From positions 1 through 21,220 of the forward strand of contig DATKOP010000010.1 in NCBI GenBank assembly GCA_035524595.1: a stretch of 21,220 bases of DNA, in the 5' to 3' direction. This stretch comes from CAIKZZ01 sp035524595. Lineage in GTDB: Bacteria; Pseudomonadota; Gammaproteobacteria; Steroidobacterales; Steroidobacteraceae. The notes beneath the pieces were generated by a model. It ran no database searches and was not told the DNA's origin. It saw only the letters and a list, made by a program, of their open reading frames with translations. The translations under genes and the position numbers were made by a program. Below, in pieces: positions 1-7,105 of this stretch. The number at the start of each line of letters is the position of its first letter. Within the stretch, counting starts at the first letter, position 1.

Positions 1-1
1 C

Positions 2-280
2 TACATGCCGTTCGTGAAGAACGGCGGGCTGTTCATCCCGACCAACAGCAACTACCGCCTCGGCGACGAGGTGTTCATGCTCCTCAACCTGATGGGCGAG
101 GAGGAGAAGCTGCCGGTGGCCGGGCGGGTGATCTGGGTGACGCCGAAGGGCGTCGCCGGACGCCGGGTCGCCGGCATCGGCGTGCAGTTCTCCGAGCAGG
201 ACCGCGGCAACACGCAGAAGAAGATCGAGAACTACCTCGCCGGGGCCCTCGGCGGCGACAAGCCGACGCACACGATGTGA
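2..280 (+). CDS. pilZ: Type IV pilus PilZ protein, C-terminal part (5' end outside window)
   Basis: The reading frame is open from base 2, so the start lies upstream; the first Met at base 5 is internal. The visible 92 residues match the C-terminal three quarters of the roughly 118-residue type IV pilus PilZ protein: the YMPFVKNGGLFIPT stretch, the GDEVFMLLNLM strand, the VAGRVIWVTPKG core and the typical ending LAGAL...RPTHTM, here KPTHTM. Proteins of this family are cytoplasmic and needed for pilus assembly. From established knowledge, this PilZ subgroup usually does not bind c-di-GMP; the N-terminal RxxxR motif region is outside the window and cannot be checked. It converges on the minus-strand dioxygenase gene with 35 bases between the stops. 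Confidence 0.93.
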   Translation, partial: YMPFVKNGGLFIPTNSNYRLGDEVFMLLNLMGEEEKLPVAGRVIWVTPKGVAGRRVAGIGVQFSEQDRGNTQKKIENYLAGALGGDKPTHTM

Positions 281-315
281 CGCCGCTCGGGGCGCAGGCC
301 GCGCGCCGCCGCCCT

Positions 316-954
316 TCAGCGCTGCAGCAGCACGATCTCCCAGGCGTACGCCTGGACGCCCTCGGTCCGCGCCTCGAGCGCGTGCGCCATCGCGAGCCCG
401 GGGTCGCGGTGGCGGGCCGCCATCGTCGACAGCAGGATGTCGGTCGCGTTGAGCGCCTCGCCCGGAAAATACATCTGGGTCACGAGGCGGTAGTCGTCGG
501 CCTGCACGTCGAAGTGGATGTGCGGCGTGCGCTCACCGCCGCTCGGGTCCGGGTAGGCGCCGGGCTTGACCGTCCGGATCCTGAAGCGCCCGCCGGAATC
601 CGTCCGCAGCAGCGCGATGCCCTCGAAGTTGGGATCGAGCGGCGCCGGGTTGCGGTCGAGCGGGTGGCTGTAGCGGCCGGCCGCGTTCGCCTGCCAGACC
701 TCGACGCGCGCGTGCGGGACTGGCGTGCCGTCGGTGCGCAGCACGCGCGCGCTGAGCTCGATCAGCTGCCCGGCGGCGCGTCCCGCCCGGCCCGGCAGCC
801 GCGTCATGTCCCAGTCGTGGGCCGCGGGAACGCGCACCGGGTAGTAGGGCCCCAGGGTTTCCTGCGGCGTGGGCCTGAGCGCCCCCGCGTGCGCGAGCAG
901 CGGGAGCGCGCCGAGGCCGAGTCCCGCGACGACGGTTCTGCGCGATAGCGTCAC
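316..954 (-). CDS. Tat-exported intradiol ring-cleavage dioxygenase
   Basis: This 212-residue protein belongs to the protocatechuate 3,4-dioxygenase-like family. These non-haem Fe(III) enzymes open catechol-type rings between the two hydroxyls. All four expected iron ligands are visible: Tyr95 (in AAGRY), Tyr134 (in KPGAYP), His145 and His147 (in RTPHIHF). The 39-residue spacing between the two Tyr equals that of the protocatechuate dioxygenase beta subunit. The family motifs GPYYP (36-39) and VEVWQAN (84-90) are also present. The N-terminus MTLSRRTVVAGLG followed by a hydrophobic stretch and AHA resembles a twin-arginine signal, which predicts export of the folded enzyme. No other aromatic-degradation gene is adjacent, so the substrate is unknown. 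Family is clear; substrate is not. Confidence 0.9.
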   Translation of the reverse strand: MTLSRRTVVAGLGLGALPLLAHAGALRPTPQETLGPYYPVRVPAAHDWDMTRLPGRAGRAAGQLIELSARVLRTDGTPVPHARVEVWQANAAGRYSHPLDRNPAPLDPNFEGIALLRTDSGGRFRIRTVKPGAYPDPSGGERTPHIHFDVQADDYRLVTQMYFPGEALNATDILLSTMAARHRDPGLAMAHALEARTEGVQAYAWEIVLLQR

Positions 955-1052
955 GATCGTCCCGTCCCCCTTGCACTCCTCGCGGCGACCCTGCAGGCGC
1001 AGGCGCCGCCGGGCGCTCCATTGTGCGGCGCGCGGCGCGCCTTGGCGAGGCC

Positions 1053-1070
1053 CGGCGCCCTCGGGCGCCG
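1053..1070. repeat. Perfect GC palindrome between divergent genes
   Basis: CGGCGCCC-TC-GGGCGCCG lies in the 181-base space between the divergent dioxygenase (start 954) and the exported protein (start 1136). It could be a regulator site or an RNA hairpin. In sequence this rich in G and C, chance palindromes are common, so weight is low. Confidence 0.3.
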
Positions 1071-1135
1071 CGCGCCCGTGCAGGCGGGCGGCGTATCATC
1101 GGCGCGGCGGCTGCCCCAATTCTGCTGTGGATCCG

Positions 1136-1780
1136 ATGCCCCGCCTGCCGCTCGCGCTCCTCGTGCTCGCGACCCCCGGCGTGCCGGCGGTCGCCGAGCC
1201 CGCGCTCACGCCCGCAATCGTCGCGCTCCAGGACCTGGCGCGCCGCGACCTCAGGACCCCGACGCGCTTCAACCTGTGCGGCATGTTCGTGCGCGCGCGG
1301 GCCCGGCAGCCGGACGGCGCCACGCACGAGTGGGACCTCGCGGTCAGCGTCTTTCGGCGCGGGCCCGAGCGGGTGGCCGGCGTCGAGGCGGCGGCGTTCG
1401 CCTACCCGCGTGACCCCGCGGACCGGGTCGTGCGCGCGCCGCTCGCCGAGCTCACGCTCAGCGTCGAGGACCCGCTCGCGGCGGCGACCGCGCGCATGGT
1501 CAGCGGCCCGAACGCCGATGGCGGCATGGTCGGCGAGCTCGCGGCCGAGGACGCCGACTGGGTGTTCGCGGCGCTCGATTCAGGGCGGCGCCTGCGGCTC
1601 GGCCTCAACTACGTCGACGGCAGCCACGAAACGGTGCTGTTGCGCACGCACGGCGGCGCGCTCGACGACCCGGGCTACTTCCCGCACGGCCGCGACGCCC
1701 CGGTGCGCGCCTGCCTCGCGCGCCTGGTGCCGGCGACGGCGCCGCTCGGGCCGGTCTTCAGGACCCTGCACCCGCGCTGA
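1136..1780 (+). CDS. Exported protein of unknown function
   Basis: A 214-residue protein I do not recognise. I chose the ATG at 1136 because it opens a good signal peptide (MPRLPLALLVLATPGVPAVA, cleavage probably after AVA or AEP) while the frame upstream reads as arginine-rich nonsense. The mature part has a mixed composition expected of a real folded domain, with FNLCGMFVRAR near 45-55, EWDLAVSVFRRGPE near 64-77 and LRLGLNYVDGSHETVLLRTHGG in the second half. Only two cysteines are obvious, one in FNLCGM and one in RACLARL, and they might pair in the periplasm. It is divergent from the dioxygenase gene. No enzyme motif was seen. Confidence 0.75.
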   Translation: MPRLPLALLVLATPGVPAVAEPALTPAIVALQDLARRDLRTPTRFNLCGMFVRARARQPDGATHEWDLAVSVFRRGPERVAGVEAAAFAYPRDPADRVVRAPLAELTLSVEDPLAAATARMVSGPNADGGMVGELAAEDADWVFAALDSGRRLRLGLNYVDGSHETVLLRTHGGALDDPGYFPHGRDAPVRACLARLVPATAPLGPVFRTLHPR

Positions 1781-1798
1781 GCCGCGCCGGCCGGGCCG

Positions 1799-1876
1799 CG
1801 GCGCGGGCGCCCGCAGCGGCCGTCTCGCTTCCGGTCGCCGCCCTGCAGCGATCCCGGATTGCGGGCGCCCGCGCCG
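1799..1876. repeat. 16-bp perfect inverted repeat, 46-base loop
   Basis: The left arm at 1799-1814 is CGGCGCGGGCGCCCGC and the right arm at 1861-1876 is its exact reverse complement. Each arm also contains the 12-bp self-palindrome GCGGGCGCCCGC (1803-1814 and 1861-1872). It lies between the stop of the exported protein (1780) and the BON gene (1948). It could act as a terminator-like stem, as paired protein-binding sites, or as a leader structure of the BON mRNA. There is no T-run after it. Confidence 0.5.
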
Positions 1877-1932
1877 GGCGTAGGCTGGCGTCGTGGCCGC
1901 GCACGGCGGCCGCGATGCTCCGTCCGCAGGAC

Positions 1933-1939
1933 GGGGAGG
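1933..1939 (+). promoter_or_regulatory. Shine-Dalgarno site fixing the BON start
   Basis: GGGGAGG stands 8 bases before the ATG at 1948 and decides between this start and the in-frame ATG at 1915. Confidence 0.7.
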
Positions 1940-1947
1940 TCAGGGTC

Positions 1948-2187
1948 ATGAGCACCGACAGAGAGCTGCAGAATCAGGTCCTCGACGAGTTGCGCTGGGA
2001 GAAGCTGGTCGACCCGGCGGCGCTGAGTGTCGAGGTCCGCGAAGGCTACGTGACGCTCGCCGGCCAGGTCGCGAGCGAAGAGGTCCGCTCGGCCGCCGAG
2101 TGGGCCGCGCGGCGGGTGGCCGGGATTCGCGGCGTCGAGTGCGACATCACCGTGGTGCCGGCGCCGCCGCCGCGCATCATCCAGTAG
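1948..2187 (+). CDS. BON-domain protein (small, OsmY-like single domain)
   Basis: A 79-residue protein that is almost entirely one BON domain, the OsmY/transport-associated fold. Visible features are the N-terminal helix TDRELQNQVLDELRWE, the strand LSVEVREGYVTLAGQV with the family's V-x-x-G-x-V-x-L-x-G pattern, and the second helix plus strand AAEWAARRVAGIRGVECDITV. BON domains are thought to bind lipids or act as structural modules in the envelope, but no signal peptide is visible, so this one may be cytoplasmic. The start at 1948 is set by GGGGAGG at 1933-1939, 8 bases upstream; an in-frame ATG at 1915 lacks such a site. It converges on the rhodanese fusion gene. Confidence 0.82.
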   Translation: MSTDRELQNQVLDELRWEKLVDPAALSVEVREGYVTLAGQVASEEVRSAAEWAARRVAGIRGVECDITVVPAPPPRIIQ

Positions 2188-2213
2188 CGCAGTAGCGGGG
2201 CGGGCGGCGACGC

Positions 2214-3275
2214 TCAGGCGCGGCGCGCGATCTCGGCGGCGGCGAGGCCGCCCTTCAGCACCATCGCGTTGTAGCCGCGCTCGTTCAGGATGAAGGCGCC
2301 GGCCGAGCTGCGCCGGCCGGTGTCGCAGACCACGATGTACTGCATCCGGTGATCGAGCTGCTTGAGCTTCAGGCGCAGGAAGTAGAGCGGCACGTTGATC
2401 GCGCCCGGCAGGTGCCAGCTGTCGAACTCCGAGGGCAGGCGCACGTCCAGCCACTTGGCGCCGGAGCCCTCGACCAGGCCCACCGCGTCCTCGTAGCCGA
2501 CCCAGTGCAGCATCGGCTCGTTGAGCAGCGTGTTGAAGTCCGCCTTGTTGAGCCGCATCAGCGAGCCGTCGGTCAGCATCGCGACCGTGGCGTTGCGCTT
2601 CGCCTCGGAGATCAGCGCTTCCTCGCCGAAGGTGTCGCCCGGGCCGAGCTCGGCGAGCTTGATGCCCTCGCGGTTCAGCGGGGTCTCGCGGGTCACGACG
2701 CAGCGGCCGGTCGTGATCGCATAGAAGAAGTCGCCCTCGTCGCCCTGCTTGATGACCACCTCGCCGGCGCGGTAGGCGACGCGCTGCATGCGCATGAAGA
2801 TCGCCTGCAGGTTCGACGGCGGGATGCGGTGGAAGGCCTTGGTGTGCAGCAGCGTCGTCATCCAGTCGCCCTCGGCGACCGGCGCATCGGGGTTGAGCTC
2901 GCTGACCTCGTAGCTGCCGGTCTGGTCCCAGGTCAGCAGCACGTCGAGCAGGTCGCTGTCGACCGCGAGGTACTCGATGTCGCCGGAGGCGCGCGCCGTG
3001 AAGCGGCGCGGCATGCCGGGGGCGAGCGGATTGCGGGCCTCGACGGTGCCCGAGCGGATCACGGCGACCAGCGCGTCGCCGGCGCGCAGCTCGATCTCGC
3101 CGCGCACCAGGTAGTAGGTGCGCTTGTCGTTGTCGCCCTCACGGAACAGCGTCCGCCCCGCCGAAAGCTCCTTCAGCGAGGTCTTGCGGGCGAGCGCCGC
3201 GAGGTTCTCCTTCTTGAAGCCGTCGAGCGGAGTGAAGGTTCGCAGCAGATCCGGGTCGAGTGAGTCGTGCTCCAT
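2214..3275 (-). CDS. Double cyclic-nucleotide-binding domain protein fused to a rhodanese
   Basis: A 353-residue cytoplasmic protein with three domains. Residues about 10-115 form a first cyclic-nucleotide-binding (CRP-like) fold without a recognisable phosphate-binding cassette. Residues about 138-250 form a second with an intact-looking cassette, GDTFGEEALISEAKRNAT (213-230), including Gly217, Glu218 and Arg227. Residues about 262-353 form a rhodanese with the active loop CDTGRRS, catalytic Cys317. No DNA-binding helix-turn-helix is seen, so it is not a CRP-type regulator. A role in which nucleotide binding controls sulfur transfer or protein persulfidation is inference. ATG at 3275 is directly preceded by an alternative GTG at 3278; neither has a strong ribosome site. 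It lies 63 bases downstream of the beta-oxidation gene and may share its transcript. Confidence 0.88.
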   Translation of the reverse strand: MEHDSLDPDLLRTFTPLDGFKKENLAALARKTSLKELSAGRTLFREGDNDKRTYYLVRGEIELRAGDALVAVIRSGTVEARNPLAPGMPRRFTARASGDIEYLAVDSDLLDVLLTWDQTGSYEVSELNPDAPVAEGDWMTTLLHTKAFHRIPPSNLQAIFMRMQRVAYRAGEVVIKQGDEGDFFYAITTGRCVVTRETPLNREGIKLAELGPGDTFGEEALISEAKRNATVAMLTDGSLMRLNKADFNTLLNEPMLHWVGYEDAVGLVEGSGAKWLDVRLPSEFDSWHLPGAINVPLYFLRLKLKQLDHRMQYIVVCDTGRRSSAGAFILNERGYNAMVLKGGLAAAEIARRA

Positions 3276-3338
3276 CACGGGCCGTGCAGCCGAGACGTCG
3301 CCGGCGATGGTAGCACGCTCGCCCCGCGCGGCCGGCGC

Positions 3339-5375
3339 TCAGCGCTCAAGGGCGGCCCAGTGCGCATCCGGCTTGAAGCGCGCGCCGTAGCGGGCGGCGA
3401 GCTCCTCGAGCCGGGCGACGATCGCGCCGATGCCGCGATGCCGCGCATAGTGCAGCGGGCCGCCGCGAAACGGCGCGAAGCCGGTGCCGAAGATGACGCC
3501 GGCGTCGAGCAGGTCCTCGTCGGCGACGATGCCCTGCCGCAGGCAGGCGGCGGCCTCGTTGAGCATCGGCAGGATCAGCCGGTCGGCGAGGTCCTCCGGC
3601 ACCGGGCCGGTCGCGGACGGCTTGACGGGCTTGCCGTCCCGCCAGACGTAGAAGCCCTCGCCGCTCTTGCGGCCGAGCTTCCTGGCGGCGACCAGCGGCT
3701 CGAGCACGGCCGGGCGCGGCGTGCCGAAGGCCGCCGACAGCACCTCGCCGACGTGGAGCGCGACGTCGAGGCCGACGGTGTCGGCGAGCTCGATCGGGCC
3801 CTGCGGCATGCCGAAGCCGAGCGCCGCCTCGTCCAGCACCGGCAGCGCGATGCCGTCCTGGGCCGCGAGCATCGCCTCGGTCAGGTACGGGAACAGGATC
3901 CGGTTGACGACGAAGCCCGGCGCGCTGCGGCACGGCAGCGGCAGCTTGTCGATGCGCCGCGCGAACGCGAGCGCGGCCTTGATCGCCGCCGGGTCGGTGC
4001 GCTCGGCGTGGATCACCTCGACCAGCGGCATCTTCGCGACCGGGTTGAAGAAGTGCAGGCCGACGAGCCGCGCCGGGTTCGCGAGCGTCGCCGCCAGCGT
4101 CTCGAGCATCAGGCTCGAGGTGTTGGTGGCGAGCAGCGCGCCCGCCTTCAGGCGCGGCTCGAGCGTGCCGTAGAGCGCCTGCTTGGCCGCGGCGTTCTCG
4201 TAGATCGCCTCGATGACGACGTCGGCGCCCGTCGCGCCGCGGCCCTCGACGTCGGCGGCGAGGCGCGCCGCCATCTCGGCGGCGGCGGCCGGGGTCTTGG
4301 CGCGCTTCCCGAAGCCCGCGCGCGCGCGCGCGAGCGCGGGCTCGACGAGCTCGAGGCTGCGGTCCTGCAGCGTCACGCTGAGCCCGCGCTGCGCGCACCA
4401 GGCGGCGATGTCGCCGCCCATGACGCCGGCGCCGACGACGTGCACCGCCTGGGCCGGGGCGGCGTCCTTGCCGGCCAGCCCCTTGAGCCGGTCCTGCAGG
4501 AAGAACACGCGCACCAGGCTGCGCGAGGCCTCGGTCAGGCAGACCGTGGCGAACGAGCGCGCCTCGGCCTCGTAGGCCTCTGCGCCCGCCGCCCCGTAGC
4601 GCCGCCACAGCTCGATGATCGCGTACGGCGCCGGGTAGTGCTCCGGCCGCGCGCGCCGCGCGACCTGCGCGCGCGCCTGGCTCGCGACGCTGCCGCGCAG
4701 GGCGCCGAGCGCGAGCAGCCGGTCGAGGAGCGGCGCGCGCCGCGGCGCCGGCGGCGCCTTGAGGAGCGCGGCTGCCGCCGCCTTGAGGCCGTCCGGCGGC
4801 GCGAGCCGGTCGACGAGGCCGAGCGCGAGCGCGCGCCGGGCGCGCACCGGCCGCCCCGTCAGCATCAGGTCGAGCGCCGCGCGCCCGCCGATGAGGCGCG
4901 GCGCGCGCACCGTGCCGCCGAAGCCCGGGTGGATGCCGAGCTGCACCTCGGGCAGGCCGAGGCTGACCTTGTCGTCGTCGGCGGCGACGCGGTAGCGGCA
5001 GGCGAGGGCGAGCTCGAGACCGCCGCCGAGCGCGAAGCCGTGCAGCGCGGCCACCGTCGGGCAGGGCAGGCGCTCGATCCGGTCCATGACCTGCTGGCCG
5101 GCGCGCACCAGCGCGTAGCCCTGCTCGGCCGTCTGGATCGCGGTGAACTCGCTGATGTCGGCGCCGGCGACGAAGCCGTTCCTCTTGGCCGACCAGATCA
5201 CGAGGCCGCGCGGGCAGTCGCGCTCGATGCGCTCGAGCTGCGCGTTCAGGTCCTCGAGGACCGCGCGCGACAGCGTGTTGGTCGAGGCGCCGGCGCGGTC
5301 CGCGCCCAGCCAGCCGATGCCGTCGCCGTCCACCGTCCAGGACCAGTGTCCGGCGGCGCTCTTCTCGTCAGCCAT
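3339..5375 (-). CDS. Enoyl-CoA hydratase / 3-hydroxyacyl-CoA dehydrogenase fusion (FadB/FadJ type)
   Basis: A 678-residue bifunctional fatty-acid beta-oxidation enzyme that hydrates trans-2-enoyl-CoA and then oxidises 3-hydroxyacyl-CoA with NAD. The N-terminal crotonase domain (about 10-190) has the FVAGADISEF loop, HGFALGGGLEL and GLPEVQLGIHPGFGG; Glu121 and Glu143 match the two catalytic glutamates of FadB. The NAD-binding domain starts at about 310 with GAGVMGGD (315-322) and carries NTSSLMLE and LVGLHFFNPVAKMPLVEV, catalytic His441 and Glu453. Two C-terminal dehydrogenase domains follow, with FVVNRILFPYL and GFGMPQGPIELAD. It is somewhat shorter than E. coli FadB or FadJ (about 715-730). 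No thiolase gene is adjacent, which argues against a classical fadBA operon. It starts 16 bases after the stop of the upstream EEP gene, so they are very probably co-transcribed. Confidence 0.94.
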   Translation of the reverse strand: MADEKSAAGHWSWTVDGDGIGWLGADRAGASTNTLSRAVLEDLNAQLERIERDCPRGLVIWSAKRNGFVAGADISEFTAIQTAEQGYALVRAGQQVMDRIERLPCPTVAALHGFALGGGLELALACRYRVAADDDKVSLGLPEVQLGIHPGFGGTVRAPRLIGGRAALDLMLTGRPVRARRALALGLVDRLAPPDGLKAAAAALLKAPPAPRRAPLLDRLLALGALRGSVASQARAQVARRARPEHYPAPYAIIELWRRYGAAGAEAYEAEARSFATVCLTEASRSLVRVFFLQDRLKGLAGKDAAPAQAVHVVGAGVMGGDIAAWCAQRGLSVTLQDRSLELVEPALARARAGFGKRAKTPAAAAEMAARLAADVEGRGATGADVVIEAIYENAAAKQALYGTLEPRLKAGALLATNTSSLMLETLAATLANPARLVGLHFFNPVAKMPLVEVIHAERTDPAAIKAALAFARRIDKLPLPCRSAPGFVVNRILFPYLTEAMLAAQDGIALPVLDEAALGFGMPQGPIELADTVGLDVALHVGEVLSAAFGTPRPAVLEPLVAARKLGRKSGEGFYVWRDGKPVKPSATGPVPEDLADRLILPMLNEAAACLRQGIVADEDLLDAGVIFGTGFAPFRGGPLHYARHRGIGAIVARLEELAARYGARFKPDAHWAALER

Positions 5376-5391
5376 GCTCGTCCCCCGAAGC

Positions 5392-6150
5392 TCAGGCGGC
5401 AGCGGATGCGGCGCCCGCGCGCACCTCGAAATCGCAGATCAGCGGCAGGTGGTCCGAGAGGCGCACCGCCGGCACGCGGAAATTCGTGACCTCGATGCCG
5501 GCGCTGTAGAGGATGAAGTCGAGTTCGCGGCGCGGGTTGTGGCTCGGGTACGAGGGCAGGCTCGCGGTGTTGGCGCTCTTGAGGCCCGCCGCCTGCATGA
5601 ACAGGTAGATCTCGTGGTCGCCCCAGAAGGTGTTGAAGTCGCCCGCCAGCAGCACGGGCTTGGTCGAGCCGCGCACCAGCTCGTGCAGCGTGCGCAGCTG
5701 CGCCTGGCGGTGCCGGTACTTCAGCGACAGGTGCACGAGGAACACCACCGCGTCCTCGAGCTCGAGCTCGATGATCAGGCGCTTGATGCCGGTGTCGAAG
5801 TAGTGGAAGCGCTCGCCGTGCACCCGCGGCGCGGCCAGGAAGGCGTTGGCCTGCTTGCGCACGATCGGCACCAGCGTGTTCAGCGACTCGGTGCCGTACT
5901 TGCACTCGTAGATCGAGTAGTGGCCGAGCTCGGCGGCGATGAACTCGGCCTGGTTCACCATGCCGGTGCGGATCGAGCCGGTGTCGACCTCGACCAGGCC
6001 GACGATGTCCGGGTCCTCGCCCTTGATGAACTGGGTGATGTCGGCCAGCACCTGGCGGTTGCTGCGCAGGTAGCCGGCGCCCGGCACCGGCAGGTGGAAT
6101 GCGGGGCCGGTGCCGGTCGCGTAGCGGATGTTGTAGAGCAGAATGCGCAT
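5392..6150 (-). CDS. Endonuclease/exonuclease/phosphatase (EEP) family protein
   Basis: A 252-residue member of the metal-dependent EEP superfamily, which includes DNase I, AP endonucleases, sphingomyelinases and inositol phosphatases. The conserved residues are all visible: Asn7 (MRILLYNIRY), metal-binding Glu54 (GLVEVDTG), His140 (FLVHLS), Asp171 and Asn173 (LAGDFNTF), Asp211 (ELDFIL) and the Asp233-His234 pair (SDHLP). It should therefore be an active hydrolase. No signal peptide is visible; the first strand starts at residue 2. The substrate is unknown; nearness to a beta-oxidation enzyme does not identify it. It is divergent from the TIR-like gene with a 102-base gap, and first gene of the likely minus-strand operon. 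Confidence 0.88.
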   Translation of the reverse strand: MRILLYNIRYATGTGPAFHLPVPGAGYLRSNRQVLADITQFIKGEDPDIVGLVEVDTGSIRTGMVNQAEFIAAELGHYSIYECKYGTESLNTLVPIVRKQANAFLAAPRVHGERFHYFDTGIKRLIIELELEDAVVFLVHLSLKYRHRQAQLRTLHELVRGSTKPVLLAGDFNTFWGDHEIYLFMQAAGLKSANTASLPSYPSHNPRRELDFILYSAGIEVTNFRVPAVRLSDHLPLICDFEVRAGAASAAA

Positions 6151-6238
6151 GCTGGGTCTGGGCGCGGCCGGGGGAGCGCGTCGCGGCGGGATTCTAGCGT
6201 GTTAGGGCGCCGACCGTGCGCTAAACTCGTCACGTCGC

Positions 6239-6245
6239 GGAGGTG
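6239..6245 (+). promoter_or_regulatory. Shine-Dalgarno site fixing the TIR-like start
   Basis: GGAGGTG lies 7 bases before the ATG at 6253. It supports this start over the long open frame upstream, which lies antisense to the EEP and FadB/FadJ-type genes. Confidence 0.7.
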
Positions 6246-6252
6246 TTCGACG

Positions 6253-6708
6253 ATGGTGTCGCAGCAAAATCCGATCCGGATTTTCGTCAGCCACCTGTGG
6301 GAGTCCGACGACGACTACCTGCGGGTCTTCGAGTTCCTCGAGAGCGCGCGCAACTTCTACTACGCGAACTCCAGCAAGCCCGACCGGCGCCCGCCGGGCG
6401 GCAAGGAGGCCGAGCGGGAGGAGCTGCGCGCGCAGATCGCCCCGGCCGAGGCCGTGATCGTGCTCGCCTCGCACCACCGCCGCGCGCCGGAGCTGATCGA
6501 GTTCCAGGCGAATTTCGCCAAGGCGGCCGAAAAGCCGCTGATCCTGCTGACCAGCTTCGGCGGCACCGGCGCGATCTCGAAGGCCCTGCTCGGCATCGCC
6601 GACGAGAGCGTGGACTGGGACGAGCGGGCGCTGACCGACGCGCTGCGCCGCCAGGCGCGTCACGAGGAGACGCAGCGCTGGGACACGATCGAGTTCAAGC
6701 TCGACTGA
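6253..6708 (+). CDS. Stand-alone ThsB-like TIR domain protein
   Basis: A 151-residue protein resembling the MTH538/DUF1863 group of TIR-like domains, which includes ThsB of the Thoeris anti-phage system. The pattern is strand 1 with RIFVSHLW (9-16), an acidic DDDYLRVFEFLESARNFYY helix, a LRAQIAPAEAVIVLASHH strand (59-75), then ELIEFQANFAKAAEKPLILL (80-99). In related TIR proteins the last stretch reads like W-x-x-x-E-I-x-x-A-K-x-x-x-K-P, with the catalytic Glu; by eye that Glu falls on Gln85 here, with Glu83 close by. No ThsA-like NAD-consuming partner is adjacent. It may be a cyclic-ADP-ribose-type signal maker, a catalytically dead binder, or unrelated to defence. Convergent with the next gene, stops 4 bases apart. 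Confidence 0.78.
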   Translation: MVSQQNPIRIFVSHLWESDDDYLRVFEFLESARNFYYANSSKPDRRPPGGKEAEREELRAQIAPAEAVIVLASHHRRAPELIEFQANFAKAAEKPLILLTSFGGTGAISKALLGIADESVDWDERALTDALRRQARHEETQRWDTIEFKLD

Positions 6709-6712
6709 TTGC

Positions 6713-7105
6713 TCAGGCTTCCGCGGCGTAGAGCAGCGGCACGACGTTGAGCGCGTCCTCCGCGTAGCGCTCGCGGCGCGGCTCTTCGGCCTCCGCCTCG
6801 ACGCTGCGGATGGCGCTCGCGCGGGCCACCTCGCCGAACAGCACGACGATCCGCGCGGCGTACAGGTCGGCGTCCTCCGCCGACATCTTGCGCACCGTCG
6901 CCTGCACCGGCGTCTCGCCGGGCATCGGCGCCACGGCCTCGAGTCCGCGCATCAGGTCGTGGAATTCGCAGCGTAGCGCCGCAGGCAACTCCGCGGCGTC
7001 CACGTGCTTGAGGTGTTTCGAGAAAGCGAGCGCAAGCCGTTGTTTAATCGGCGTCGCCTTCGCCAATTCGAGCGTTGCTGCGTGGAGCTTGCCCCAGGCG
7101 CTCAT
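6713..7105 (-). CDS. Conserved-looking helical protein of unknown function
   Basis: A 130-residue protein that I do not recognise. It appears wholly alpha-helical, soluble and acidic towards the end, with helices such as MSAWGKLHAATLELAKATPIK at the start, LPAALRCEFHDLMRGLEAV near 43-61 and DADLYAARIVVLFGEVARA near 84-102. No signal peptide, membrane segment or catalytic motif is visible. I prefer ATG at 7105; a GTG at 7129 would add 8 residues (MSDGVYTT) but has no ribosome site, while 7105 has only a weak, distant GGGG. A candidate promoter sits at 7231-7258. Its stop lies 4 bases from the stop of the TIR-like gene on the other strand. Confidence 0.75.
   Translation of the reverse strand: MSAWGKLHAATLELAKATPIKQRLALAFSKHLKHVDAAELPAALRCEFHDLMRGLEAVAPMPGETPVQATVRKMSAEDADLYAARIVVLFGEVARASAIRSVEAEAEEPRRERYAEDALNVVPLLYAAEA

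Noticed and set aside
869..1135. Upstream start for the exported protein at 1136
   Set aside because: Residues before MPRLPLALL are Arg/Pro/Ala-rich, and they would hide a clear signal peptide.
3267..5489. Long plus-strand open frame antisense to the FadB/FadJ-type gene
   Set aside because: Its product is dominated by Arg, Ala, Gly and His with no domain, while the opposite strand encodes an enzyme with every catalytic motif. It is an artefact of high GC.
5143..6252. Upstream extension of the TIR-like frame
   Set aside because: It runs antisense to two well-supported genes, and GGAGGTG before ATG 6253 marks the real start.
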